A stretch of 64,000 nucleotides of DNA from Corynebacterium singulare (lineage in GTDB: Bacteria; Actinomycetota; Actinomycetes; Mycobacteriales; Mycobacteriaceae): positions 1,537,993 to 1,601,992 of the forward strand of contig NZ_CP010827.1 of the NCBI RefSeq assembly GCF_000833575.1. Direction: 5' to 3'. The notes beneath the pieces were generated by a model. It was not told where the DNA came from. It saw only the letters and a list, made by a program, of their open reading frames with translations, and did no database searches. Numbering within the stretch: position 1 is the stretch's first letter; each line of letters opens with the position of its first letter. Shown one piece after another: positions 51,942 through 63,564 of the stretch. Position numbers and translations under genes: made by a program.

Positions 51942-53033
51942 CTAGAGGACCTGAAGGTCCTTCGGATAGGCGGTGATAATTTTCGGAGCGCCGGAGGTGA
52001 TGATGAGGCTGTCTTCAATGCGCACGCCACCTTTGCCCGGCACATAGATGCCTGGCTCAATGGTTAGCGTCATGCCTTCTGCGAGCTCACCCTTACCAGT
52101 TTTGGCGGCCGAGGGGCCCTCATGGACGTCGAGACCAATGCCGTGTCCCGTAGAGTGCACGAAGTACTCGCCGTATCCGGCCTCGGTGATGATGTCGCGG
52201 CAGGCCGCGTCAACGTCGACAAGCGCGGTGCCCGGCACCGAAGCCTTAACACCCGCCTCTTGGGCACGCAGAACGATGTCATAAATTTCCTTGGCGAACT
52301 CGGTGGCCTCACCGATAGCAAAGGTGCGGGTGCAATCAGAGTTGAAGCCGCGCAGATGCGCGCCGAAGTCAATGGTGACAAGGTCTCCGTTGCGCAGTTC
52401 ACGGTCATCGGCACCGTGGTGAGGCTTCGCAGAGTTCTCACCGGATGCGACGATGGTATCGAAGCTCACGCGCTCAGAACCGAGCATGCGCATGCGGTAC
52501 TCCAAGTCCGCAGCCACCTGGCGCTCGGTGCGACCAGCAGCGACTTCACCATTTTCTACAAGCTCGGTAAGAGCTTGGTTTGCCAATGCCGCGAGTTCCT
52601 CAAGCTTCTCCAGCTCAACACGATCCTTGACCAGGCGGATATCCTCTATCACTCCGCTGACTGGCACAAGGGTAACGCCTTCCGGAGCGGCCTTCTCCAG
52701 ACGCTTGAGTTGAGACACGCTGACATAATCAGCCTCATACCCCACGCGCAACTCACCGGAGAGCTGGCTCAGCAAGTGCGGTCCGACGTCGCGACCGAGA
52801 ACGGCCTCAATGTCCGGCACTTCCTCAGCGATCTGCGTGGTGTAGCGGCCGTCAGTGGCCATGAGCGCGGAGAGGTCCTTGCGCAGCAGCAGGCCGCCGT
52901 TGGAGCCAGAGAAGCCCGTCAAATAGCGCACGTGTGTCAGATGCGTAATGACGACGGCGTCAATGCGCTGCCCAGACAACGTGGAGGCGAGCTTGCGACG
53001 GCGGTTACCAAAGCGAGTATCAGCTAAAGCCAT
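51942..53033 (-). CDS. pepQ: M24 family aminopeptidase / Xaa-Pro dipeptidase
   Basis: Metallopeptidase that cleaves peptides with proline. 363 residues from the ATG at 53033 (AGGAGTGG site). An earlier ATG at 53075 gives a non-family extension. The N-terminal creatinase-like domain (about 1-130) precedes the pita-bread domain. The metal ligands are visible in VTIDFGAHL (Asp), FNSDCTRT (Asp), HSTGHGIG (His), TIEPGIYV (Glu) and VRIEDSL (Glu). It lies 44 nt downstream of aroQ. Confidence 0.93.
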   Translation of the reverse strand: MALADTRFGNRRRKLASTLSGQRIDAVVITHLTHVRYLTGFSGSNGGLLLRKDLSALMATDGRYTTQIAEEVPDIEAVLGRDVGPHLLSQLSGELRVGYEADYVSVSQLKRLEKAAPEGVTLVPVSGVIEDIRLVKDRVELEKLEELAALANQALTELVENGEVAAGRTERQVAADLEYRMRMLGSERVSFDTIVASGENSAKPHHGADDRELRNGDLVTIDFGAHLRGFNSDCTRTFAIGEATEFAKEIYDIVLRAQEAGVKASVPGTALVDVDAACRDIITEAGYGEYFVHSTGHGIGLDVHEGPSAAKTGKGELAEGMTLTIEPGIYVPGKGGVRIEDSLIITSGAPKIITAYPKDLQVL

Positions 53034-53077
53034 GTGAGAACCACTCCTATCAATTTTTAGGCGATACTCCATCATAG

Positions 53078-53503
53078 CTAATCCGCCAGGAAGTACCCCA
53101 GAGCCGCGATATAGCCATAAGAGCCTAGACCGGCGATAACGCCGCGTGCGATAGGACTGAGATAGGAGTGCTGACGGAACTCCTCACGAGCATGCACGTT
53201 CGACAGATGGACCTCTACGAAGCCGGCTCCGTCGGCGACCTCTGCCAACGCGTCGCGCAATGCCACCGAGGTGTGAGTAAAGCCGCCAGGGTTGATAATA
53301 ACTGGCCATCCCTCGTCCGCCGCGCGGTGGACCTGCTCGATAAGTTCGCCCTCGTGGTTGGACTGGAAAAAAATGATCTCCTCCTGCCCCGCAGCCTCTC
53401 GAACTCGCTTTTGGATGTCCCCCAGACTCTCACTGCCGTAGATCTCCGGCTGACGTTTGCCCAAGCGGTTGAGGTTGGGGCCGTTGAGGACGAGGATCGT
53501 CAT
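53078..53503 (-). CDS. aroQ: 3-dehydroquinate dehydratase, type II
   Basis: Third step of the shikimate pathway. 141 residues, standard for the dodecameric type II enzyme. [18 protein letters not shown] holds the catalytic Arg and Tyr, [16 protein letters not shown] binds substrate, and [14 protein letters not shown] carries the catalytic His region. The ATG follows AGGAG. It sits 33 nt after aroB in a run of aro genes. Confidence 0.96.
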   Translation of the reverse strand: MTILVLNGPNLNRLGKRQPEIYGSESLGDIQKRVREAAGQEEIIFFQSNHEGELIEQVHRAADEGWPVIINPGGFTHTSVALRDALAEVADGAGFVEVHLSNVHAREEFRQHSYLSPIARGVIAGLGSYGYIAALGYFLAD

Positions 53504-53536
53504 GACATTCTCCTGTACGTATGGTGGTTTTAAAGC

Positions 53537-54607
53537 CTAGGCGCTGAGCTTGGTGTACGCAGCTCGGAGGTCATCATCGGTGGCGTCTTCAATTCGAGTG
53601 GTTTCCCCGATTCCCGTGAGCGCTACAAAGCGGATGCGGCCACCACGGTTCTTTTTATCGTGGCGCATGCCTTCCACCAACTCTTCGAAATGGCCTTGTT
53701 CATAGGTGGTGGGAAGCCCCACGGACTCCAGAATCTCGCGGTGGGTCTGCACGAGGTCGGCGCTTATCAACCCACGGGCGTGGGACAGGTGGGCGATGAA
53801 CATCATTCCTACCGCCACCGCGCGGCCATGGCGCCAGATGTAGCGCTCACGCCGCTCCACTGCATGGCCGAAGGTATGGCCGTAATTGAGAGTTTCTCGC
53901 AGACCGGATTCCTTGAGATCCTGGCCCACAACGTGGGCCTTAACCGCGATAGAGCGCTCAATGAGTTCCGGTAGAATCCCGTCTGGATCAAGGCACAAGG
54001 CTGGATTCTTGATGTAGTGCTCGATGATGACCGGATCATGAATAAATCCTGTCTTGATGATTTCGGCCGAGCCCGCCACGATTTCATCGTCCGGAAGGGT
54101 GCGCAAACGCTCAAGGTCCACGAAGACGGAGTCTGGCTCGTGGAAGGCGCCCACTAAGTTCTTGCCGGCAGACGTGTTGATACCGGTCTTTCCACCTACG
54201 GCAGCGTCCACCATTGCCAACAAGGTCGTCGGTGCTTGGATAACGGGAATGCCCCGCATCCACGTTGCCGCTGCAAACCCCGCAAGGTCCGTGACGGCCC
54301 CGCCGCCCAAGCCGATCACCGCATCGCGGCGGCTAAAACCTGCCTGCCCTAGGACATCCCACAGATGGGCCAGTACGTCGAGCTGCTTCGCTGCTTCGGC
54401 ATCAGGAACCTCTGCAAGAGTGGCCTCCACCCCGCGCTTCTCGGCTGCGGCGGCGAGGGCGTGTGCGGCCGCGAGAAGAGGTGGCTGGTGGATGATAGCC
54501 ACCTTAGCCGCGCCGATGGACGCGGCGCGCTCCACAATGCTTTCGCTCAGATCTGTGCCGATGGTCACCTCATAGGGCGAGGGGCCGTTAACCGGGATGA
54601 TGTGCAT
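53537..54607 (-). CDS. aroB: 3-dehydroquinate synthase
   Basis: Second step of the shikimate pathway, converting DAHP to dehydroquinate with NAD and a divalent metal. 356 residues. [21 protein letters not shown] binds [22 protein letters not shown] follows, and the metal ligands are in [21 protein letters not shown] and [10 protein letters not shown]. The ATG has an AAGGAG site. It is 39 nt downstream of aroK. Confidence 0.97.
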   Translation of the reverse strand: MHIIPVNGPSPYEVTIGTDLSESIVERAASIGAAKVAIIHQPPLLAAAHALAAAAEKRGVEATLAEVPDAEAAKQLDVLAHLWDVLGQAGFSRRDAVIGLGGGAVTDLAGFAAATWMRGIPVIQAPTTLLAMVDAAVGGKTGINTSAGKNLVGAFHEPDSVFVDLERLRTLPDDEIVAGSAEIIKTGFIHDPVIIEHYIKNPALCLDPDGILPELIERSIAVKAHVVGQDLKESGLRETLNYGHTFGHAVERRERYIWRHGRAVAVGMMFIAHLSHARGLISADLVQTHREILESVGLPTTYEQGHFEELVEGMRHDKKNRGGRIRFVALTGIGETTRIEDATDDDLRAAYTKLSA

Positions 54608-54646
54608 GGTCGGGGCGCTCCTTGTGCGGTGAAGAAGGGATAGAAC

Positions 54647-55156
54647 TTACAGGGTTTCGAGGAAGCTGAGGATATCGCCCACCACCTGCTGCGGGGAACG
54701 CACGCCGGTACGCACTTTGAGGTCAGCAACCTCCGCGTACAGCGGTCGGCGGGTCTCAAGCAGCTGGGCATAGTGTGCGAGGGGATCGGCCGAGTTGAGC
54801 ACGGGACGGTTGGCATCCCCCAGCGTGCGAGCCACGCCCTCTTCCGGGGTGATGTCGAGGAAGACGACGGTGAGATTATCCAACAGCGTGCGAGTGGACT
54901 CGGTCAGGACGGCTCCGCCGCCTAGGCTCACCACTCCTGGTGTGGTCAAAGCTTCGCGGACGACTTCAGCTTCAACTTCGCGGAAAGTGGGCTCTCCTAG
55001 CGCCGAGAAAACCTCGCCGCAGGGCTTACCTTCTCGAGCCTCAATGAGCTCATCGGAATCCACGAGCTCGCAGTTCAGAGCGCGCGCAAGGCGGCGTCCG
55101 ATGGTGGATTTTCCGGCGCCGGGCGGGCCAACGAGGACAACGTGCGGGGAACTCAT
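54647..55156 (-). CDS. aroK: Shikimate kinase
   Basis: Phosphorylates shikimate at the 3-OH. 169 residues. The P-loop GPPGAGKST is at 11-19, DSDELIE binds Mg and shikimate, SLGGGAVL lines the active site, and [12 protein letters not shown] forms the adenine region. The ATG overlaps the aroC stop by 4 nt (ATGA), indicating translational coupling of aroC and aroK. Confidence 0.97.
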   Translation of the reverse strand: MSSPHVVLVGPPGAGKSTIGRRLARALNCELVDSDELIEAREGKPCGEVFSALGEPTFREVEAEVVREALTTPGVVSLGGGAVLTESTRTLLDNLTVVFLDITPEEGVARTLGDANRPVLNSADPLAHYAQLLETRRPLYAEVADLKVRTGVRSPQQVVGDILSFLETL

Positions 55157-56364
55157 GCGTCACCCCACTCAAAACGTCCGGCAACATACTCCTGGTAGTT
55201 GGCAATGTTGCGCTTAGTCTCCTCGAGGGAGTCACCGCCGAATTTCTCCAGGACAGCGCGGGCTAACACGAGCGCCACCATGGCTTCAGCGACGACACCT
55301 GCGGCTGGCACAGCACAGACATCTGACCGTTGATGGATGGCGGTGGCCGCATCACCGGACGCCATGTCCACGGTCTTGAGAGCGCGCGGAACGGTGGAAA
55401 TCGGTTTCATGGCTGCGCGAAGGCGCAGGGTCTGGCCATTGGTCATGCCACCTTCAAGCCCACCGGCGCGGTTGCTTTCGCGTTCTACTCCCCCGTCCAC
55501 GCGCACCATTTCATCGTGGGCCTCGCTACCACGGCGACGTGCCTCCTCGAAACCATCACCAACTTCCACGCCCTTAATAGCCTGAATGCCCATGAGCGCA
55601 GCAGCAAGCTGTGCGTCCAGGCGGTCCTCGCCAGAGGTGTGAGACCCCAAACCGATAGGGAGGCCTTCGACGATAACCTCGACGATACCTCCGAGGGTAT
55701 CGCCTTGTTTCTTGGCAGATTCGATCTCCGAAATCATCGATTCCTCCGCCGCTTTATCGCAAGCGCGGACCGGTGAAGCATCAATGGATTCGAGGTCAGC
55801 GAAGCGTGGGTGCGGACCCTCATAAGGATCAGATGGACCGATGGAAATGACATGAGACAGCACCTCCACGCCAAGAGTCTCGCGCAGGAAGTTGCGCGCA
55901 ACGGTTGCTGCCGCCACGCGGGCAGCAGTCTCGCGGGCAGAAGAACGCTCGAGGATAGGGCGTGCCTCCTCGTGCCCAAATTTCACCATGCCAGCGAAGT
56001 CAGCGTGGCCCGGGCGTGGGCGTGTCAGGGGCGCGCCACGGCCAGAGGCCATGGCCTTGGCTACCTCGGGATCATCGACGTCAAGAGCGTCCGGAGACAT
56101 GATGGTAGTCCACTTCGGCCACTCAGTATTACCGATCATGATGGCAATAGGGCTGCCCAGGGTCTTTCCGTGGCGAATACCACTAAGCAAGGTCAGATCA
56201 TCAGCCTCGAACTTCATGCGGGCGCCACGGCCATAGCCCAAACGGCGACGAGAGAGCTGGAGAGCAATGTCATTCTGAGAGACGGGAACCCCGGCGGGCA
56301 TGTGCTCGATCAGTGCGATGAGCGCTTGGCCGTGGGATTCACCTGCGGTAGTCCAACGAAGCAT
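55153..56364 (-). CDS. aroC: Chorismate synthase
   Basis: Last step to chorismate, using reduced FMN. 403 residues from the ATG at 56364, where all family members begin ([12 protein letters not shown]). A frame to 56415 is not used. Signature segments are [30 protein letters not shown] and [33 protein letters not shown] near the C-terminus completes the family pattern. GATAAT lies 7 nt before the ATG, suggesting a leaderless start of the aroCKBQ unit. Confidence 0.97.
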   Translation of the reverse strand: MLRWTTAGESHGQALIALIEHMPAGVPVSQNDIALQLSRRRLGYGRGARMKFEADDLTLLSGIRHGKTLGSPIAIMIGNTEWPKWTTIMSPDALDVDDPEVAKAMASGRGAPLTRPRPGHADFAGMVKFGHEEARPILERSSARETAARVAAATVARNFLRETLGVEVLSHVISIGPSDPYEGPHPRFADLESIDASPVRACDKAAEESMISEIESAKKQGDTLGGIVEVIVEGLPIGLGSHTSGEDRLDAQLAAALMGIQAIKGVEVGDGFEEARRRGSEAHDEMVRVDGGVERESNRAGGLEGGMTNGQTLRLRAAMKPISTVPRALKTVDMASGDAATAIHQRSDVCAVPAAGVVAEAMVALVLARAVLEKFGGDSLEETKRNIANYQEYVAGRFEWGDA

Positions 56365-56371
56365 GCCGACC

Positions 56372-56377
56372 ATTATC
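56372..56377 (-). promoter_or_regulatory. -10 element of aroC
   Basis: GATAAT on the minus strand, 7 nt before the ATG at 56364. The first base departs from TANNNT. Confidence 0.4.
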
Positions 56378-56415
56378 GCACGCCAGGTGTACTTTCGGTG
56401 CCACTGGGCTATCAA

Positions 56416-56808
56416 TCACACCGTGTTGGTGCTAAACATCACTACAAGTGCGGCTGAGATCAGCATGCCAGGCCCGTGTGCAGGAGCTTTGTCCCTCACC
56501 ACGATGCCCCACAGCACAGTGCTGAGCGCCGCCCCCATCATCGCCCCCAACACCCCCACCACTCCCCCTACGTGGGCAACCATCATGCCCAGCGGTAGCG
56601 CCAACTTCAGGTCACCGCCCCCGATGCTGCCAGTGCGGAAAGTCAGCGCCAACGCTAGGTACATTCCGGGCCACACAAGCCCAGCTGGACTAAACCACCA
56701 CAGCGACACAGCGGCCGCGGGAAGTGTGAGGAAATTAGGCAGGCGTTTGTACCGCACGTCATAGACAAATAAGGCGCACCCCCACGCCAGGAATATAAGA
56801 ACCCCCAT
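56416..56808 (-). CDS. A24-type prepilin peptidase, short form
   Basis: Membrane aspartic peptidase of about 130 residues with roughly four helices. It lacks the N-terminal methylase part of PilD/TadV-long forms. The catalytic Asp residues are D17 in VYDVRYKRLPN and D66 in GSIGGGDLKLA, matching the xD and GxGD motifs. No pilin gene is in the window, so its substrate lies elsewhere or it may be a remnant of a tad system. The start is ATG 56808 (-10 TAGTGT 8 nt before) or GTG 56820. It lies between aroE and aroC. Confidence 0.85.
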   Translation of the reverse strand: MGVLIFLAWGCALFVYDVRYKRLPNFLTLPAAAVSLWWFSPAGLVWPGMYLALALTFRTGSIGGGDLKLALPLGMMVAHVGGVVGVLGAMMGAALSTVLWGIVVRDKAPAHGPGMLISAALVVMFSTNTV

Positions 56809-56816
56809 GGGCCTTG

Positions 56817-56822
56817 ACACTA
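56817..56822 (-). promoter_or_regulatory. -10 element of the A24 peptidase gene
   Basis: TAGTGT on the minus strand, 8 nt before the ATG at 56808. It overlaps the alternative GTG start. Confidence 0.4.
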
Positions 56823-56850
56823 CAGTGCCGGGGCGCCTCGCGCCTGGTGA

Positions 56851-57651
56851 CTAGGACAGCGCGGCGTTGAGAGCCGCAAGCATCTCCTGACGCGGTGCAG
56901 TGTGACCAGTGAATTGCTCGAACTGTGAATAGGCCTGGTTAGCCAACATGATGTGGCCACCCACGGTGGCAAAACCATCAGCGGCCGCATACACGGTCAA
57001 GGGTGTTGGCCAGGGATCATAAATCACATCAAACACAGGAGCTTGAGCCAGCTGTGAGAGGTGACCCTCAAGTGCAGCCGCGGGCACGGTCGACACGATG
57101 AGGTCTGCCGATCGAGCTAAGCCCATGAGGTCCTCGGTGAAGGTGGCGGCACGGAGGGTGATCCCGAGGGCGTCGGCAAGCGGGCGCAACTCGGCACGAC
57201 GATCGGAACGATTGAGCACAGTAACGTGGGTTACTCCGCGCTGTGCTAGACCCCACAGGACTGGACGCGCGGTGCCCCCAGCCCCGATGAGCAGCACAGT
57301 GGCAGGCCTAGTTTCTCCCAACAGCTCCTCCAGCGCACCAAGAACACCTTCAGTGTCGGTGTTGTCCGCACGCCACCCAGAATCCGTGCGCACCAGAGTG
57401 TTGGCGGAGCCGATCAGCTCGGCGCGCTCGCTAACGATATCGGCGCACTTCAAAGCATCAAACTTGAGCGGCATGGTGACGGAGAAGCCGCGATAGTCCT
57501 CCCCGACCGTCTCCAAAAAGGAGGGCAAATCGGTCACCTCATGCTTGGTGTATTCCCAATCCTCAAGCATCAGCGCGGCATAGCCGGCATTGTGGAGAAC
57601 TGGGGACAGCGAATGGGCAATGGGACTGCCTAGAACCGCGGCGCGGGGCAT
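56851..57651 (-). CDS. aroE: Shikimate dehydrogenase
   Basis: NADPH-dependent reduction of 3-dehydroshikimate. 266 residues from the ATG at 57651, 4 nt after the mltG stop. The shikimate site is GSPIAHSLSPVLHNAGY, and the catalytic pair is K63 (VTMPLKFDAL) and D99 (ADNTDTEGV). The NADP fold is LLIGAGGTARPVLWGL. A frame reaching back to 57759 lies inside mltG and is rejected. It is the fifth aro gene of this block. Confidence 0.95.
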   Translation of the reverse strand: MPRAAVLGSPIAHSLSPVLHNAGYAALMLEDWEYTKHEVTDLPSFLETVGEDYRGFSVTMPLKFDALKCADIVSERAELIGSANTLVRTDSGWRADNTDTEGVLGALEELLGETRPATVLLIGAGGTARPVLWGLAQRGVTHVTVLNRSDRRAELRPLADALGITLRAATFTEDLMGLARSADLIVSTVPAAALEGHLSQLAQAPVFDVIYDPWPTPLTVYAAADGFATVGGHIMLANQAYSQFEQFTGHTAPRQEMLAALNAALS

Positions 57652-57655
57652 GAGC

Positions 57656-58882
57656 CTACTGCCCCTCAGCCGGCGCATCGGCAGGTGCCTCGTCGGCGCC
57701 CTCCGCATCACGCTGGCTATCCAGAATGCCCGAGCGTACTGCCTCATCCACGTTGGCAAGGTGCTCGTCGTAGTTGTCCGTAAATACCGTGGTGCCCTGG
57801 CTATCTACGGTAACGAAGAAGAGCCAGTTGCCCTCCACCGGGTTTTCCATAGCATCAATGGCCTCGTTCGATGGCGACGCAATTGGGGTATCCGGCAAAC
57901 CATCCTTGGCGTAGGTGTTCCACGGTGTCTCGCGGCCGCGGTCATCATCTGTGGTAGCCAGCTCGACGTCCTCAAGCCCGTAGTTCACCGTGGAATCAAG
58001 TTCCAGGCGCATCGGCTCATCGAGGCGGTTAAGGATAACGCGGGCGACCTTATCGAACTCTCCTGCCGGGGACTCACGCTCCACCAAGGAGGCGGAGGTG
58101 AGCAGCTCATACGGAGACAACCCAACGGCCTCGGCGCGCTCGACGATGTTCGTGTCGTTGTATTTCTTCGTCGAACGACTAATGAGGTCGGTGAGAATTT
58201 CCTGGGCATCCATGTTCGGGTCAAGAACGTACTGGCCTGGTGCGATGAGGCCCTCGAGGCGCTTTGGATCTTCACCACGCGCACGGATGGCATCCAGAGC
58301 CCACTCAGGAGCGCCCAACTCTGCAGGGTCTACAGTGGCAGCAATCTTCTCAAGTTCCTCCGCCGAAACACAGCCGCCCTCCTTGCAGGAGACCTGGGAG
58401 ATCAACGAGTAAATACCGTAACGAACATCGCCGCCGAGCACGTTGACGTCACTCAACGTAGCGCCTCCCTGCACATCCAGGAGATCAACCATGTTGGCAT
58501 CATCGAGAAGAGCTTCCACGGCAGACTTTGCACTCATCTCCTCTTGGAGACGGTAGAAGCCCGGCTTAACTTGGCTCGCGCGGGGGTTACTATTGGCCGC
58601 GGAGGAGAAGGCTTCCGCAGTCTTGACCACGTTTCTTTCGGCGAGCTCAGGGGCCAGATGGCTCATGGACGATCCCTCGGGAACTTCAACGAGCTGGACA
58701 ACACCATTGCCCTGTCCTTCGTAATCCAAACTGCTTCCTCCTCCCAGAAGGCGGAATCCGATGTAACCCAGTGCACCGATGATGAGAACTAGGCTGGCGA
58801 TAAGTACTGCCAGTCCTCGCTGGCGGCGCTTAACGTGGTGGGGCTCCATCGAGCGTCCAATGCGTGATGGTTTACGGCTCAC
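57656..58882 (-). CDS. mltG: Endolytic murein transglycosylase MltG-like
   Basis: Membrane-bound enzyme that cuts nascent glycan strands. 408 residues: a cytoplasmic basic N-terminus, one membrane helix (about 24-45), a LysM-like region (about 65-140) and the YceG catalytic domain. The catalytic Glu is in [12 protein letters not shown]. Its C-terminal part has [23 protein letters not shown] and [10 protein letters not shown], both diagnostic. The tail is Ala/Glu/Asp-rich. The GTG start overlaps ruvX by 11 nt. Confidence 0.94.
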   Translation of the reverse strand: MSRKPSRIGRSMEPHHVKRRQRGLAVLIASLVLIIGALGYIGFRLLGGGSSLDYEGQGNGVVQLVEVPEGSSMSHLAPELAERNVVKTAEAFSSAANSNPRASQVKPGFYRLQEEMSAKSAVEALLDDANMVDLLDVQGGATLSDVNVLGGDVRYGIYSLISQVSCKEGGCVSAEELEKIAATVDPAELGAPEWALDAIRARGEDPKRLEGLIAPGQYVLDPNMDAQEILTDLISRSTKKYNDTNIVERAEAVGLSPYELLTSASLVERESPAGEFDKVARVILNRLDEPMRLELDSTVNYGLEDVELATTDDDRGRETPWNTYAKDGLPDTPIASPSNEAIDAMENPVEGNWLFFVTVDSQGTTVFTDNYDEHLANVDEAVRSGILDSQRDAEGADEAPADAPAEGQ

Positions 58883-59420
58883 GTACTTCGTCTCCTAGGT
58901 TTGAAGTTTGGTGGCCGTTCAACGCGAAATGGCGCGCATCCAGCCAGGATTGCAAAATTTCCACCGCAGCCGCTTGGTCAATGACCGAGCGGCCGCGTTT
59001 TTCTGACACGCCGGAGGCTCGCAGCGCGGAGGTAGCCACCACTGTAGTCAGGCGTTCATCCACCAAACGCACGGGCGGAGTTGTCTTCATCGTGTCATCT
59101 TTTGCCAAGCGGCGGCGGATACGAAACGCTATTTCCTTGGCATGTTTCACACTCTTTGAGCCATTGCCCTTGAGATCGCGCGGCAGCCCGACGGCCACCT
59201 CCACGGCTTCATATTCACGAATGATTTCGAGGATGCGATCAATGTCGCCCTTATCGCGGTCCTTGAAACCGGTTTCGCGTTGCACGGTTTCAACCGGCAT
59301 AGCCATGCGTGCCTCTCGGTCCGACACCGCCACGCCGATACGCACGGTGCCCACGTCGAGCCCAAGACGACGGCCTGGGCCTGGGTCATCTACTCCTGGC
59401 TTATCCGGTTCAACAGCCAT
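58872..59420 (-). CDS. ruvX: Holliday junction resolvase-like RuvX (YqgF)
   Basis: RNase H-fold nuclease linked to Holliday junction resolution and 16S rRNA 5' processing. 182 residues. [15 protein letters not shown] carries the first catalytic Asp, [17 protein letters not shown] the second segment, and [10 protein letters not shown] the Glu. It has the conserved order alaS-ruvX-mltG-aroE, 30 nt after alaS, so it is co-transcribed. Confidence 0.93.
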   Translation of the reverse strand: MAVEPDKPGVDDPGPGRRLGLDVGTVRIGVAVSDREARMAMPVETVQRETGFKDRDKGDIDRILEIIREYEAVEVAVGLPRDLKGNGSKSVKHAKEIAFRIRRRLAKDDTMKTTPPVRLVDERLTTVVATSALRASGVSEKRGRSVIDQAAAVEILQSWLDARHFALNGHQTSNLGDEVREP

Positions 59421-59450
59421 GCAGTTCCTCCTCCGAGTGGTCGCTCGTTG

Positions 59451-62138
59451 CTATAGAGCAGAAAGCTCGTCTCGAACAGCGTTGAAGGCCGCATCCAGGC
59501 CGGCTGCAGTGGCACCGGAGCCCTGAGCCATATCCGGCTTACCGCCGCCCTTGCCATCAACGTAACTAGAAATAGTCTTGACCAGGTTACCGGCCTTGAC
59601 GCCTCGCTCATTCGCGGCCTTGGTGGCGCCAACGATGAACGGCAGCTTGCCGCCCTCGTTCTCGGAAGCGAGCACCACGATTCCGGCAGCGTCTCCGAGG
59701 CGGTTCTTGATGTCAGAAGCCAACGTGCGCAGGTCACCGCCGTTAACTCCATTCGGCAACTTGGCGGACACCACGGTGAAACCGTTGACGTCGGTCGCCC
59801 CCGCAATCATGTCCGCGGTCTGGGACATGAGCTGGGCCTTGTGCAGGTCAGCGATCTGCTTTTCTGCAGCCTTAAGCTTTTCAGTGAGCTGGGCGATGCG
59901 CTCCGGCAAGTCTTCTGTCTGCACCTTGAGCTCACGGGATACGCCCTCGACAAGGGCCGTCTCCTTGGAGTAGTAGCGGAAGGCATCCAAACCCGAGTAG
60001 GCCTCGATGCGGCGCGCGCCCGAGCCCACGGAGGACTCGCCCAAGACGGAAACCGGCCCGATTTCGGAGGTGTTCGCCACGTGGGTACCGCCACACAGCT
60101 CGATGGAGAAGGGGCCGCCCATCTCAACAACGCGAACCTCAGAGCCGTAGTTCTCACCAAAGAGCGCCATGGCGCCCATTTCTTTAGCCTTGTCCAGGGA
60201 AGTCTCGATGGTATGAACCGGGAAGTGCTGGTCCACGGCCTGGTTGGTAATGAGAGCAATCTCTTCGAGCTGCTCCTGGCTGAGCTGCTCGGTGTAGTTG
60301 AAGTCAAAACGCAGGTAACCCGGACGGTTCAAGGAACCAGCCTGGACTGCGGTGGGGCCGAGCACCTGACGCAAGGCGGCGTGGATGAGGTGCGTCGCAG
60401 AGTGCGCCTGGACGGCACCGTGGCGCCACTGCTGATCTACCTCGGCGGTTACGCCGGTTCCCAGCTCCAGTCCTCCGGAGGTCACGGTAGCCTTGTGAAC
60501 CCAGAGCTTCTTGCCCACCTTTTGAACATCGCCGACCTCGAGCAGGGTCTCGCCGGAGATGATGCGGCCACGGTCAGCAGTCTGACCGCCGGACTCGGCG
60601 TACAGCGGCGACTGATCAAGGATGACCTCGACGGTGTCTCCCGCCTGCACCTCGGTGACCTTCTCACCGTCGCGTACAAGGCCAATCACCTTGGCGTCCG
60701 ACTCAAGGGTGTCGTAGCCGGTGAAGACAGTTGGGTTGTTGTCCACCCACTCACGGTAGATAGAGAGGTCGGCATGACCATGTTTCTTGGCCTGGTTATC
60801 AGCCTTCGCGCGACGGCGCTGCTCGCCCATGGCGGCATCAAAGCCGTCCATATCAACGCTCAAACCTGCTTCCTGGGCCATCTCCAGAGTGAGGTCAATG
60901 GGGAAACCATACGTATCGTGCAGCTCAAAGGCCTTCGCGCCGGAAAGGACCTTCGGGGTCGCCGCACGCGAGGTGTGCTTGAGCTGGTCCACGGCTTCGT
61001 CGAAAAGCTTGGTGCCAGACTCCAAAGTCTTGAGGAAGGCCTTTTCCTCGGCCACGGCGACGCGGAGGATTCGCTCGCGGTTCTCCGCAATCTCCGGGTA
61101 GGACGGCGTCATGGTGTCCATGATGGTGCTCATCAAGCGCTCCATGGTCTCGCCCTGTGCGCCCAGCAGCTTGGCGGAGCGAATGATACGGCGCAGCAGG
61201 CGGCGCAGGATGTAGCCACGGCCCTCGTTACCCGGGGTGACGCCATCCAAAATGAGCATCATGCCGGTACGCGAGTGATCTGCCACCACACGGAATCGAA
61301 TGAGGTCTTCTTTCGGCGCATCCGGAGTGTACGTGGCACCGGTTAGCTCTTGGGCTACGTCGATGACTGGGCGCAGGAGATCGGTCTCGTACACATTGTC
61401 AACGTCTTGCAGGATACAGGCCACGCGCTCAATGCCCATGCCGGTATCGATGTTCTTCTTCGGCAGTTCGCCAACGATCTCAAAGTTGCCCTTACCAATG
61501 CCTTCGCCGCGCTCGTTCTGCATGAAGACCAGGTTCCAGATCTCCATGTAGCGGTTATCGTCCGCGATGGGGCCGCCGTCCTTGCCGTACTCAGGACCAC
61601 GGTCATAGTAAATCTCGGAGCAGGGGCCGCACGGTCCGGGGATACCCATGGACCAGTAGTTGTCCTCCATGCCGAGGCGCTGGATACGCTCGCGGGGCAC
61701 GCCGATCTTCTCGTGCCAAATATCGGCGGCCTCGTCATCGTCGAGGTACACAGTGACCCACAGACGCTCCGGATCAAGCCCCAGTCCGCCATCGTCCACC
61801 GAGCCCGTTAGCAGCGTCCACGCGTGGGTAATAGCTCCTTCCTTGAAGTACTGGCCGAAGGAGAAGTTACCGGCCATCTGGAAGAAAGTGTTGTGGCGAG
61901 TGGTAATACCAACCTCTTCAATGTCCAGCGTGCGCACGCACTTCTGGATGGAGGTAGCAGTGCCGTTGGGGAACGGCGGGTTCTGTTGGCCCAGGAAATA
62001 GGGCTTGAAGGGAACCATGCCGGCGTTGACGAAGAGCAGGTTCGGGTCATCCAGGATCAGCGACGCGCTGGGAACGGCCTCGTGACCGTTCTTGACGAAG
62101 TGCTGGGTAAAGCGTTCCCGGATCTCATGAGTCTTCAC
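59451..62138 (-). CDS. alaS: Alanyl-tRNA synthetase
   Basis: Class II synthetase for tRNA-Ala. 895 residues from the GTG at 62138, which has AAGGA 9 nt upstream. A TTG two codons earlier has poor spacing. The catalytic domain has [14 protein letters not shown] motif 1 ([15 protein letters not shown]) and GMGIERV motif 3. The editing domain holds the zinc ligands HSATH and CGGTH. The glycine-rich C-Ala domain ([14 protein letters not shown]) ends the protein. It lies 67 nt after rarA. Confidence 0.97.
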   Translation of the reverse strand: MKTHEIRERFTQHFVKNGHEAVPSASLILDDPNLLFVNAGMVPFKPYFLGQQNPPFPNGTATSIQKCVRTLDIEEVGITTRHNTFFQMAGNFSFGQYFKEGAITHAWTLLTGSVDDGGLGLDPERLWVTVYLDDDEAADIWHEKIGVPRERIQRLGMEDNYWSMGIPGPCGPCSEIYYDRGPEYGKDGGPIADDNRYMEIWNLVFMQNERGEGIGKGNFEIVGELPKKNIDTGMGIERVACILQDVDNVYETDLLRPVIDVAQELTGATYTPDAPKEDLIRFRVVADHSRTGMMLILDGVTPGNEGRGYILRRLLRRIIRSAKLLGAQGETMERLMSTIMDTMTPSYPEIAENRERILRVAVAEEKAFLKTLESGTKLFDEAVDQLKHTSRAATPKVLSGAKAFELHDTYGFPIDLTLEMAQEAGLSVDMDGFDAAMGEQRRRAKADNQAKKHGHADLSIYREWVDNNPTVFTGYDTLESDAKVIGLVRDGEKVTEVQAGDTVEVILDQSPLYAESGGQTADRGRIISGETLLEVGDVQKVGKKLWVHKATVTSGGLELGTGVTAEVDQQWRHGAVQAHSATHLIHAALRQVLGPTAVQAGSLNRPGYLRFDFNYTEQLSQEQLEEIALITNQAVDQHFPVHTIETSLDKAKEMGAMALFGENYGSEVRVVEMGGPFSIELCGGTHVANTSEIGPVSVLGESSVGSGARRIEAYSGLDAFRYYSKETALVEGVSRELKVQTEDLPERIAQLTEKLKAAEKQIADLHKAQLMSQTADMIAGATDVNGFTVVSAKLPNGVNGGDLRTLASDIKNRLGDAAGIVVLASENEGGKLPFIVGATKAANERGVKAGNLVKTISSYVDGKGGGKPDMAQGSGATAAGLDAAFNAVRDELSAL

Positions 62139-62205
62139 GAGCAAAAGTCCTTCACTGTTGAGTGGTTTCTAGTCAGCGCTCAACTTTACCTGCCACGGGC
62201 TACGC

Positions 62206-63564
62206 TTATCGACGCCGCCCCCGAATGATGTCCCGCAACCGACCTAAATAGTCACGCACGCGCTTTTCCGCGCCGTGGTCGGTGGGGTGGTAATAGGTGG
62301 CGTCGACAAGCGCGTCTGGCAAATATTGCTGCGCCACCACGCCGCGCGGATCATCGTGCGGGTACGCATAGCCCACCGCATTACCTAGGCGCTTCGCACC
62401 TTCGTAGTGCCCATCACGCAGGTGTGCCGGCACGTGCCCAATCTTGCCGGCCTGGACATCGGCTTGTGCGGCGTTGATAGCGTTGATAACAGAATTGGAT
62501 TTGGGCGCTGTGGCCAGGTGGATGGTGGCTTGTGCCAGTGGTATACGCGCTTCAGGTAACCCAATGAGCGCGGCTGCTTCAGCAGCGGCCACAGCTGTAG
62601 GAAGGGCCGTCGGATCCGCCATGCCAATGTCCTCAGACGCATGCACTATGAGGCGGCGGGCAATAAAGCGCGGGTCCTCCCCTGCCTCCACCATGCGGGC
62701 CAAGTAGTGCAAGGCCGCATCGACATCGGAGCCACGGATCGACTTGATAAATGCAGAGACGACGTCATAATGCTGGTCTCCGTCACGGTCGTAGCGAACA
62801 ACGGCCCGGTTGACGTTGGCGGTGAGAATGTCCGTGGTAAGTTCCTCGCCATCAGGAACAGCCTCAGCAGCCGCTTCCAGATACGTCAGAGTGCGCCGAG
62901 CATCTCCCCCGGCGAGCAGCACGAGTTGGTCAAGGGCTTCATCACTCGCAGTGATTCTTCCGTTGAGGCCTCGCTCGCTTGCCAGGGCGCGCTCGGCAAG
63001 GGTGCGAAGCGCAGCGTCATCGAGTGGCTGCAGATGGCACAACAAGGAACGCGAAAGTAGCGGAGCAACGACAGAGAAGGACGGGTTCTCCGTGGTGGCG
63101 GCAACAAGCAGGACGGTGCGGTTCTCTACCGCAGCGAGGAGCGCATCCTGCTGTGTCTTGGAAAAGCGGTGAACCTCATCAATGAAAAGAACGGTGCGGC
63201 GTCCCTCAATAAGCTCGCGGCGCGCGTGGGTAATGACTTCACGGACTTGCTTAACGCCGGAGTCCAGCGCAGACAAACCCACGAAATTGTCTCCCAGCGA
63301 AGCCGCGATGAGGGAAGCCAGAGTGGTCTTGCCGGTACCGGGCGGGCCGTACAAGATAACGGAGGCGTCGCCAGAGCCCTCCACCAGACGCCGCAGCGGA
63401 GTTCCCGGCTCCAGCAAATGCTGCTGCCCCACCACCTCGTCCAAGCTCTGGGGCCGCATGCGCGCAGCCAACGGCGAACCGGAATGCGTAGCGAACATAT
63501 CCGCACCGGCGGCAGCTGGAGGTTGGGCGGCGGGCTCATCGCCGAAAAGCGACCCTTGACCCAT
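62206..63564 (-). CDS. rarA: Replication-associated recombination protein A (RarA/MgsA)
   Basis: AAA+ ATPase acting at stalled replication forks, related to clamp-loader subunits. 452 residues. Walker A is [10 protein letters not shown], Walker [10 protein letters not shown], sensor 1 [13 protein letters not shown]. The C-terminal tetramerisation domain has [33 protein letters not shown] and [13 protein letters not shown]. The ATG overlaps the upstream gene's stop (TGATG). Confidence 0.95.
   Translation of the reverse strand: MGQGSLFGDEPAAQPPAAAGADMFATHSGSPLAARMRPQSLDEVVGQQHLLEPGTPLRRLVEGSGDASVILYGPPGTGKTTLASLIAASLGDNFVGLSALDSGVKQVREVITHARRELIEGRRTVLFIDEVHRFSKTQQDALLAAVENRTVLLVAATTENPSFSVVAPLLSRSLLCHLQPLDDAALRTLAERALASERGLNGRITASDEALDQLVLLAGGDARRTLTYLEAAAEAVPDGEELTTDILTANVNRAVVRYDRDGDQHYDVVSAFIKSIRGSDVDAALHYLARMVEAGEDPRFIARRLIVHASEDIGMADPTALPTAVAAAEAAALIGLPEARIPLAQATIHLATAPKSNSVINAINAAQADVQAGKIGHVPAHLRDGHYEGAKRLGNAVGYAYPHDDPRGVVAQQYLPDALVDATYYHPTDHGAEKRVRDYLGRLRDIIRGRRR

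Noticed and set aside
59841..61346. 501-codon plus-strand frame opposite alaS
   Set aside because: Shadow of alaS, with no promoter or ribosome site and no recognisable domains.
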